Positions 33,865-39,481 of a stretch of 39,481 nucleotides of DNA are shown here, piece after piece. Made by a program: the position numbers and the translations under genes. The stretch spans positions 1 to 39,481 of the forward strand of contig VGNK01000004.1 in the NCBI GenBank assembly GCA_016866055.1, given 5' to 3'. Position 1 is the stretch's first letter. Every line of letters begins with the position of its first letter. Below the pieces are notes generated by a model. The model was not told where the DNA came from. It did no database searches and saw only the letters and a program-made list of their open reading frames with translations. The stretch is from Chloroflexota bacterium. GTDB lineage: Bacteria > Chloroflexota > Dehalococcoidia > UBA2979.

Positions 33865-35097
33865 CTACCCCTCCCACCGACCGAAGACGATCGCGGAGTT
33901 GTGCCCGCCGAGTCCCACCGACGTGCTCATCGCGTGCCGCAGCGTGGCGCGGCGCGCCTCGTTCGGCACGTAGTCGAGGTCGCAGTCGGGGTCGGGCTCC
34001 GCGTAGTTGATCGTGGGCGGCACCTGCTCGTGGTGGAGCGCGAGCACCGTGACCGCCGCCTCCACCGCCCCGGCGGCGCCCATCATGTGGCCGAGCATCG
34101 ACTTCGTCGAGGAGACCATCAGCGACTCCGCCGCCTCCCCGAAGACGCGGCGGATCGCGGCGGTCTCGACGCGGTCGTTGAGCTGCGTGCCCGTCCCGTG
34201 CGCGTTGATGTAGTCGACCTCGCCCGGCGCCAGCCGCGCGCGCTCGAGCGCGAGTTCCATCGCCTCCGCGATGCCCCGCCCGTCGTCGGCGGCGGCCACC
34301 ATGTCCCACGCGTCGTTCGTGGTGACGGCGCTCTTCCACTCAGCGTAGATGCGCGCGCCGCGCGCCTGCGCGTGCTCGAGCGACTCCAGCACGAGGACGC
34401 CCGCGCCCTCCGAGATGATGAAGCCGTTGCGCGTGCGGTCGAAGGGGCGCACCGCCCTCGCGGGGTCCTCGTGGGTGGCGAGCGCCTTCATCGCGTGGAA
34501 GCCCGCGTAGTAGATCGGGCGGAGCGGCGCCTCGTAGCCGCCGGTCACCATCACCTCGGCGTCGCCGCGCGCGATCATCGCGGCGGCCTCGCCGGTGGCG
34601 GCGCCGCCGGTCGCGCAGGCCGCGGTCACCGCGTAGTTCGGCCCACGCGCGCCGAGCGCCATCGCGACGAGCCCGGTCGCGGTATCGGGGAGCATGTGCG
34701 AGGTGAGGAACGGCGAGATCCGCCGCGGGCCCTTCTCGTCGAGCACCTGCTGCTGCTCGACGAGAAGGTGCGCGGAGCCCATCCCGGTGCCGAGCAGCAC
34801 CCCGACCGCGCGCTCGCGGCCGGCGACTTCGAGCCCGGCGTCGCCGACGGCCTCGCGGGTCGCGGCGAGCGCGATCGCCGAGGAGCGGTCGATGCGCCGC
34901 AGGAGCTTGGCGTCGACGTGACGCTCGGGGTCCCAGGCCTTGAGCTCGCCGCCGATCGGGCACTCGTAGGCGGAGGTGTCGAAGGCGCTGATCCAGCCGA
35001 GGCCGGAGCGGCCGGCGACGAGGCCCTCCCAGGTGGCCCCGACGTCGTTGCCGAGCGGCGTGAGCAGGCCGAGTCCGGTGACGACGACGCGACGCAC
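33865..35097 (-). CDS. fabF: Beta-ketoacyl-ACP synthase II-like, second copy
   Basis: This is a second complete KAS with 410 residues. The triad is AVTAACATGGAATG (Cys, near 160), DYINAHGTGTQLND (His) and SMLGHMMGAAGAVEA (His). It starts VRRVVVTGLGLLTPLG and ends STSVGLGGHNSAIVFG. GTG 35097 has AAGGAG 7 bases upstream; an in-frame start at 35154 is less likely. It is clearly diverged from its neighbour (different Cys context, DEKGPRRISPF against HKGPARVSPF), so this is an old duplication, with possible division by chain length. Both keep all catalytic residues, so neither is a chain-length-factor type. Confidence 0.93.
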   Translation of the reverse strand: MRRVVVTGLGLLTPLGNDVGATWEGLVAGRSGLGWISAFDTSAYECPIGGELKAWDPERHVDAKLLRRIDRSSAIALAATREAVGDAGLEVAGRERAVGVLLGTGMGSAHLLVEQQQVLDEKGPRRISPFLTSHMLPDTATGLVAMALGARGPNYAVTAACATGGAATGEAAAMIARGDAEVMVTGGYEAPLRPIYYAGFHAMKALATHEDPARAVRPFDRTRNGFIISEGAGVLVLESLEHAQARGARIYAEWKSAVTTNDAWDMVAAADDGRGIAEAMELALERARLAPGEVDYINAHGTGTQLNDRVETAAIRRVFGEAAESLMVSSTKSMLGHMMGAAGAVEAAVTVLALHHEQVPPTINYAEPDPDCDLDYVPNEARRATLRHAMSTSVGLGGHNSAIVFGRWEG

Positions 35098-35226
35098 GCG
35101 CGCTCCTTCCGGGGACTGCGAAGGAGTGTAGCGTCCCTCCCGGCGGCGACCCACCCGGCGGGCCGGCCGATGCGAGGCCGGGCGAGCGCGGGCGACCGGG
35201 GACCGGCGAGCGGGTGGCGGGACCGG

Positions 35227-36246
35227 CTAGCGGCTGCGGCGGGGCGGGATCACCGAGATCGGGATCGGCTCCTCGCGCGCGTCGTCCAGCGAGACGGCCG
35301 TCAGGCTGTCCTGCACGCGCTTGACCATGCGCGCGAGCACGTGGCCGGGGCCGACCTCCACGAAGGTGTCGACGCCCTCGGCGGCCATGCGCTTCACGTT
35401 GTCGCTCCAGCGCACGGGCGAGCGCAGCTGCGCCTCGAACTCGGCGCGCAACTCGTCCGCGGTCTGCAGCAGCCGCGAGGTGATGTTCGAGACGATCGGC
35501 AGCGCCGGGTCGCGCAGCGGAAGCTCGCGGATCACCATCGCGAACTCCTCGGCCTGCCCGGCGTGCAGCGGCGTGTGGCTCGAGACCTTCACCTTGAGCC
35601 GGATCACCTTCGCCTGCACGAGGCGGGCGGCCTCCATCGCGCGCTCGAGCGCGGTGACGTCGCCGGAGATCACGGTCTGGTTGTCGAGGTTGTAGTTCGC
35701 GACGTCCACGCGGTCGGCGGCCGAGCGCGTCGCCTCGTCGCAGATGCGCTGCACGGCCTCCTCGTCGAGCCCGATCACGGAGGCCATGCCGACGGGGCGG
35801 TCGTCGTTGAAGGAGCCCATCAGCCGCGCGCGCTCGAGGATCACGAAGAGCGAGTCCCGGAACGAGAGCGCCTCCGAGGCGACGGCGGCGGAGAATATCC
35901 CGAGCGAGTGCCCGCCGAGCAGCCGCGGACGGATCGACTCGCCGACGTTCGTGAGCTTCTCGCGCATCGCGCGCAGGAATGCCACCGAGGTGGTGAGCAC
36001 CGCGGGCTGCGTGTTGATCGTGTCCGAAAGGTCGTCGGCGTCCGCCTCGAAGCAGACCTTCACGAGGTCGATGCCGGTGAGGTCGCTCGCCTCCTCGTAG
36101 GTGTCGCGGGCGGCCCGCGAGTGCTCCCAGAGCAGCTTGCCCATGCCGGGCGACTGCGAGCCCTGGCCGGGGAAGACGAGCGCGACCGGGTCGTCCGCGG
36201 GACGCGCGCCGGCAGCGTGGGTCGGATCGATGGCGTGAGCGGTCAT
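35227..36246 (-). CDS. fabD: Malonyl-CoA:ACP transacylase
   Basis: The enzyme loads malonyl groups on ACP for fatty acid synthesis. ALVFPGQGSQSPGMGKLL is the N-terminal motif. RLLGGHSLGIFSAAVAS contains the Ser nucleophile (near residue 112) followed by the typical region. VKVSSHTPLHAGQAEEF contains the catalytic His, and VDTFVEVGPGHVLARMVKR is the C-terminal signature. The length of 339 residues includes an extra N-terminal arm of about 18 residues. ATG 36246 is the only good start. It leads the fabD-fabF-fabF group; acpP, fabG and fabH are not in the window. A TACACT near 36300 on the minus strand may be its -10 box. Confidence 0.94.
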   Translation of the reverse strand: MTAHAIDPTHAAGARPADDPVALVFPGQGSQSPGMGKLLWEHSRAARDTYEEASDLTGIDLVKVCFEADADDLSDTINTQPAVLTTSVAFLRAMREKLTNVGESIRPRLLGGHSLGIFSAAVASEALSFRDSLFVILERARLMGSFNDDRPVGMASVIGLDEEAVQRICDEATRSAADRVDVANYNLDNQTVISGDVTALERAMEAARLVQAKVIRLKVKVSSHTPLHAGQAEEFAMVIRELPLRDPALPIVSNITSRLLQTADELRAEFEAQLRSPVRWSDNVKRMAAEGVDTFVEVGPGHVLARMVKRVQDSLTAVSLDDAREEPIPISVIPPRRSR

Positions 36247-36352
36247 GGTGTGGGCCCGAACGCGGGCGCCTGGCCCGCCAGCACGCGCGAGGATGCGCGA
36301 AGTGTACTACGGGAGCCGATTACGGCCGTGGAGGCGGGGGGGGGGGCATGCC

Positions 36353-36396
36353 GGAGGGCGGGGCGCGCCGTCGCGATCAGCTGCGCCCCGCCCTCC
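36353..36396 (-). terminator. 14-bp inverted repeat downstream of the zinc-motif gene
   Basis: Bases 36353-36366 are exactly complementary to 36383-36396, with a 16-base loop. It begins 13 bases after the stop of the minus-strand 72-residue gene and is followed, on that strand, by a run of about 11 C (G-run at 36336-36346 on plus) where a terminator would have T. It separates that gene from fabD. Confidence 0.5.
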
Positions 36397-36408
36397 GCTG
36401 CGAGCGTC

Positions 36409-36627
36409 CTAGAGCGTGGGGGAGGCCGCGGGCACGAGGTGCCAGGAGGCCTCCGGCCAGTCGAAGTAGGTGGCGCGGTCGGGCAGGTCGATGGCGATGG
36501 CGCGGCCGCCTGCCGGAGCGGCGAGCGCAGTGTCCACGGCCTCGAGCGCAGCGCACTCGGCGCAATCCTCGATCTCCGGCCAGCCGAAGGGGAGGGCGCT
36601 GAGGCAGTGCGAGCAGAGGGGGTTCAT
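36409..36627 (-). CDS. Small protein with paired CxxC motifs (zinc-ribbon-like)
   Basis: The 72-residue protein starts at ATG 36627 with AGGAAGGA about 10 bases upstream. Two CxxC pairs are seen: NPLCSHCLSALPF at residues 4-7 and DCAECAALEAVD near 22-25, a spacing suited to one zinc ion. The rest is acidic and ends EASWHLVPAASPTL. No known family comes to mind. The promoter would lie in the AT-richer stretch around 36715-36760, with the CIRCE element another 50 bases beyond, so heat-shock control of this gene is conceivable. Confidence 0.6.
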   Translation of the reverse strand: MNPLCSHCLSALPFGWPEIEDCAECAALEAVDTALAAPAGGRAIAIDLPDRATYFDWPEASWHLVPAASPTL

Positions 36628-36804
36628 CGTGGCTGGTCCTTCCTGGAGTGGGCGCCTCGCGTGGCGCCAGGGTGTGCTGATGTGGGGATTCCCGGCAGGC
36701 GCGGTCGGCTGCGCAAGTGATTGTGAGCACTTTCACGTTAAAGCCTCGTTACGGGTGCGGTAGACGGCGCTCCCGCCCGACCTCGGTAGCGGGCGCTTTC
36801 CTCG

Positions 36805-36831
36805 TTAGCACTCGCTTGCCACGAGTGCGAA
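36805..36831 (+). promoter_or_regulatory. CIRCE element (HrcA operator)
   Basis: The sequence TTAGCACTC-N9-GAGTGCGAA matches the CIRCE consensus (TTAGCACTC-N9-GAGTGCTAA) at 17 of 18 positions with the exact spacer. HrcA repressor binds CIRCE in front of groESL, dnaK and hrcA. None of those genes is present here; on the plus strand the next sequences are two damaged genes, and on the minus strand the nearest gene is the zinc-motif protein 180 bases away. Confidence 0.8.
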
Positions 36832-36858
36832 CGTGCGCCACCCGGCCGCGCTTGCGCG

Positions 36859-37133
36859 GTGCGTGGTGGGCTCGGGCTCGACCGCGAGGACGCCCGCATC
36901 ATCGCCGGCGCCTACGAACAGGCCCGCGCGACCTTCCCGGTGGAGTACGCCGGCCGGCGCGAGAGGTCGAGCGCGCCGTGATGATGAACGCGCTGCGCGT
37001 CGCGGAGTTCCGCCGGTTGAACGCGCTGCTGCCGTGGCTTGGCGGCGCGTACGGGCTCGACATCTTCGCCGCAGCGGTGCGCGACGAGCCGGCCACCGAG
37101 CGCGCGCTCGGCGGCGCCGCGACGGGCGCGTAG
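36859..37133 (+). pseudogene. Small gene of unknown family, frameshifted
   Basis: One frame from GTG 36859 reads LGLDREDARIIAGAYEQARA and then TFPVEYAGRRE. At about 36960-36967 the reading must move to the frame giving EVERAVMMNALRVAEFRRLN, ALLPWLGGAYGLDIFAAAV and the stop at 37133. Joined, they give a helical protein of about 90 residues with a consistent pattern in both parts, suggesting one former gene. No family is recognised. It starts just after the CIRCE element, without a clear ribosome site, so its 5' end may also be lost. Confidence 0.45.
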
Positions 37134-37171
37134 GCGCCGTTCGCGACCGGGCGGCCCGGAGAAGGCACGCG

Positions 37172-37687
37172 ATGGACCACACCGAGCGGCCCGCCGCACC
37201 GCGCCTCGCCCGGACGTCACCGCGCTCGAGGACCGCGGCGCGCTGCGCGGGGAGCTGCGCGACCCGCTGCTGATCGCGGCGTTCTCCGGCGCATGGGGGA
37301 CCACCGCCGCCGTCGCGCTCGGCTACGTCGCCGAGCAGCGGGAGGCGCGGCCGATCGCGACGATCGATCCCGACCCCTGCTTCGACTTCACCGTGGCTCG
37401 CCCTGCGGTCCGACTGAGGGACGGCGAGCGCGTGCTCGACTGGCCCGAGAACCGGGTCTTCCTCGCGCGCCCGGCGGGCGCCACGCGCGACCCCGATGCT
37501 GCTCGCCGGCATGGAGCTGCACCTTCGCTGGCGCATCGCGACCGTGCCCGACTACGAGCATGAGGCTCTCCTCGATGCCTCGCTCGACCCCGAGGCGCTC
37601 GTGCGTGAGGTGGAGGCGTTCTTCCAGGACGGGGGCGGTCACGAAGCGGGCGGCTCCGGGAAGGCGTCGAAGCACCGGCCGCGGTAG
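37172..37687 (+). pseudogene. PAC2-family (proteasome-assembly-chaperone-like) gene with large internal deletion
   Basis: ATG 37172 has a good ribosome site (GGAGAAGG, 6 bases upstream). The frame shifts near 37200 to LRGELRDPLLIAAFSGAWG, VALGYVAEQREARPIATID and FDFTVARPAVRLRDGERVL with LDWPENRVFLAR, the N-terminal half of bacterial PAC2 proteins. At about 37494 a second shift leads to MLLAGMELHLRWR, which jumps directly to a C-terminal-like PDYEHEALLDASLDPEALV and EVEAFFQDGGG. A full PAC2 protein is near 290 residues; roughly 120-150 residues are missing in the middle. Confidence 0.65.
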
Positions 37688-37771
37688 CCCGCGGGGTCCC
37701 GCCTCACGCACTGACGGCGCGGCGAGCGCCGGGCCGGGTACGTTCGCCCGCGGGGCCGCGGCGCGACGCCG

Positions 37772-39466
37772 CTACGGCTGGCCGAACGGGGGACCCCCGA
37801 ACGGCTGACCGCCGCCCTGCGCCGCTCCGCCGGGCATGCCGCCGAACGGCATGCCGCCGAACGGAATCCCGCCGGCGCCCGACGAGGCGCCCTCCTCGAG
37901 CAGCTTCCGCGCGTCCGGCAGCGCGCGCAGCAGGTCCTGCGCGATCCCCGCCGCCGTGCCGTAGGCCTCCGCGACCAGCCGGCCCGCCTCCGCGTGCAGC
38001 CAGACGCCCGCCGAGGCGGCCTCGTACGGGGCCATGCCCTGCGCGATCAGCCCGCCGACGAGCCCGGCGAGCACGTCCCCCGTTCCCGCGTGCGCGAGCA
38101 TCGCGTTCGCCGCCCCCGAGATCCGCGCGCGCCCGTCGGGCGCCGCCACGATCGTGCACGCGCCCTTCAGCACGACGACGCTCCCGCGCTCGCGCGCGAA
38201 CGCGGTCGCCGTCGCCAGGCGGTCGGCCTGCACCTCCGCGACCGCGCGGCCGGTGAGGCGCGCCATCTCGCCGGGGTGCGGCGTGAGCACGCGTGGGACA
38301 GCGAGCCGCTCCCACCAGCCGGGCTCGCCGGCGAGCAGGTTGAGCCCGTCGGCGTCGATCACGACGCCGGCCAGGTCGCCCTCCGTGGCGTCGAGCCCCG
38401 CGATCAGCGCCTGCACGAACGCGCGCGTCGGCTCCGCGCTGCCCAGCCCCGGCCCCACGACGAGCGCGCGCGCCCGCGATCCCGCGAGCGCGCGCAGCAG
38501 CGCGTTCGCGGCGGCGGCGTTCAGCGCGCCGTTCTCCGACGGCAGCGGCTCGTGCACCGCGTCGGGCAGCCCTGCGACGAGCAGCGGCTGGATCGCCTCC
38601 GCGGCGGCGAGCATCACGAGCCCCGCCCCGGAGCGCGCGGCCGCCTCCGCCGCGAGCCGCGCGGCGCCCGGGTAGCGCTGCGACCCGGCGGCGATCACGA
38701 CCGTGCCGAACGTCCCCTTGTGGGCGTGGTTCGGTCGGTTGGGCATCAGCGCGCGCACGTCGCGCAGCCGCAGCTCCTCGTACGGGAGGTCCGCGCCGGC
38801 GTCGCGCGGCAGCCCGATCTCGACCGGCACCACGCGCCCCGCGAACGTGTGCCCCGGCGCCGTGTAGAGCCCCACCTTCGGGAAGCCGAACGTCACGGTG
38901 AGGTCGGCCGCCACCGTGAGCGGGTCGGCGAAGCCGGTGTCGGCGTCGACCCCGGTGGGGAGGTCGAGCGCCATCAACTGCGGCCGGTAGGAGGCCTCAC
39001 GGGCGCGCGCGAGGCGCTTCAGGATCTCCGCGAGGTCGCCGTCGATCGGGCGCTCACGCGGGCGCTGCCCGGTGCCGAGCAACCCGTCGAGCACGAGCGA
39101 GGCCTGCTCGAGCAGCGACTCGAGTCGCGTGAAGTCGGGGTCCTGCTCGGCGGTGGTGGCCGGGAGCCCCGCCTCGACGACGGCGCGCCACTGGGGATCG
39201 TCCGCTGGGCGCGGGCGCAGCAGGTAGACGTGCACGGCGCCGCCCCACTCGCCGAGCTGGCGCGCGGCGACGAGCGCGTCGCCGCCGTTGTTGCCCGGGC
39301 CGGCGAGCAGGAGGACGGGGCGGGTCTCGACCGCGCCGATCGTCATCCAAGCCTCCTGCGCGGCGGCGAGGCCGGCCTCGTGCATGAGCTGCGCCTCGCT
39401 GGTGCCGGCCGCGACCGCCGCGGCCTCGAGTGCGCGCATCTGCTCGGCGGTGACGAGCTTGCTCAC
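37772..39466 (-). CDS. nnr: Bifunctional NAD(P)HX epimerase/dehydratase (Nnr)
   Basis: The protein repairs hydrated NAD(P)H. The N-terminal epimerase domain (about 1-215) has LLLAGPGNNGGDALVAARQL and MALDLPTGVDADTG. The C-terminal ADP-dependent dehydratase domain (about 240-535) has NHAHKGTFGTVVIAAGS, ARALVVGPGLGS, VIDADGLNLLAGEP, LTPHPGEMARLTG and NAMLAHAGTGDVLAGLVGG. The last 30 residues form a Gly/Pro/Phe-rich tail with repeats (PFGGMPFGGMP, QPFGGPPFGQP) not normal for the family. GTG 39466 is the start used here, 15 bases from the window end. It has 564 residues with the tail. Confidence 0.93.
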   Translation of the reverse strand: MSKLVTAEQMRALEAAAVAAGTSEAQLMHEAGLAAAQEAWMTIGAVETRPVLLLAGPGNNGGDALVAARQLGEWGGAVHVYLLRPRPADDPQWRAVVEAGLPATTAEQDPDFTRLESLLEQASLVLDGLLGTGQRPRERPIDGDLAEILKRLARAREASYRPQLMALDLPTGVDADTGFADPLTVAADLTVTFGFPKVGLYTAPGHTFAGRVVPVEIGLPRDAGADLPYEELRLRDVRALMPNRPNHAHKGTFGTVVIAAGSQRYPGAARLAAEAAARSGAGLVMLAAAEAIQPLLVAGLPDAVHEPLPSENGALNAAAANALLRALAGSRARALVVGPGLGSAEPTRAFVQALIAGLDATEGDLAGVVIDADGLNLLAGEPGWWERLAVPRVLTPHPGEMARLTGRAVAEVQADRLATATAFARERGSVVVLKGACTIVAAPDGRARISGAANAMLAHAGTGDVLAGLVGGLIAQGMAPYEAASAGVWLHAEAGRLVAEAYGTAAGIAQDLLRALPDARKLLEEGASSGAGGIPFGGMPFGGMPGGAAQGGGQPFGGPPFGQP

Positions 39467-39481
39467 GAGGCACCGCCGCTC

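Noticed and set aside
33424-36720. 1098-codon open frame on the plus strand across the fab region
   Set aside because: It is antisense to fabD and both fabF genes, is rich in Arg/His/Ala with no domain, and is a typical high-GC shadow frame.

Overview
The window is about 39.5 kb of very GC-rich bacterial chromosome (strong G/C at third positions, many GTG starts, tightly packed genes). RemA next to gmk, a T-box leader, a CIRCE element, EF-G2-like and Nnr genes, and the overall protein flavour suggest a Chloroflexota-type bacterium, perhaps of the Thermomicrobia. That assignment is an inference from gene content and was not tested by a search.

Layout. 1-2.3 kb: a truncated secreted or anchored beta-propeller gene (minus), then an M50 membrane protease and an HD-domain protein. 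2.4-5.7 kb: tyrA-aroA-remA-gmk. 5.7-7.8 kb: on the minus strand, an alpha/beta hydrolase and a CoA-transferase pair whose alpha subunit is broken. 7.9-15.5 kb: the tryptophan operon trpE-(Nudix/DinB fusion)-trpG-trpD-trpC-trpF-trpB. It is preceded by a sigma70-like promoter, a tRNA-Trp-type T-box riboswitch with its terminator, and a small leader ORF with three consecutive Trp codons that overlaps the trpE start. 15.5-20.4 kb: an eroded island with remnants of a LuxR/histidine-kinase pair, a BNR-repeat protein, a radical SAM protein and a GT2 glycosyltransferase, plus a metallophosphoesterase and a DUF2064-type transferase. 20.5-27.3 kb: CPBP protease-trpA-aroH-aroF-scpA-ribF-tyrS-hypothetical. 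27.4-30.7 kb: an EF-G-like GTPase diverging from a broken threonine dehydratase. 30.7-36.2 kb: recJ, then fabD-fabF-fabF (all minus). 36.2-37.7 kb: a small zinc-motif gene, a CIRCE element, and two broken genes, one a PAC2 remnant. 37.8-39.5 kb: the NAD(P)HX repair enzyme Nnr.

How the genes work together. aroF, aroA, aroH, tyrA and all seven trp functions cover DAHP formation, EPSP synthesis, chorismate to prephenate, the tyrosine branch and the whole tryptophan branch. tyrS, which charges tRNA with tyrosine, sits in the same run. The shikimate steps between DAHP and shikimate-3-phosphate, and chorismate synthase, are not in this window.

Main points. (1) The tryptophan control region appears to sense uncharged tRNA-Trp twice, by a T-box and by a Trp-Trp-Trp leader ORF coupled to trpE. 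This is the architecture known from the Bacillus subtilis anti-TRAP (rtpA) operon, here placed directly on the biosynthetic operon. (2) A near-perfect CIRCE heat-shock operator stands in front of two damaged genes and not in front of chaperone genes. (3) Accessory genes repeatedly show internal deletions and frameshifts while the core genes around them are intact.
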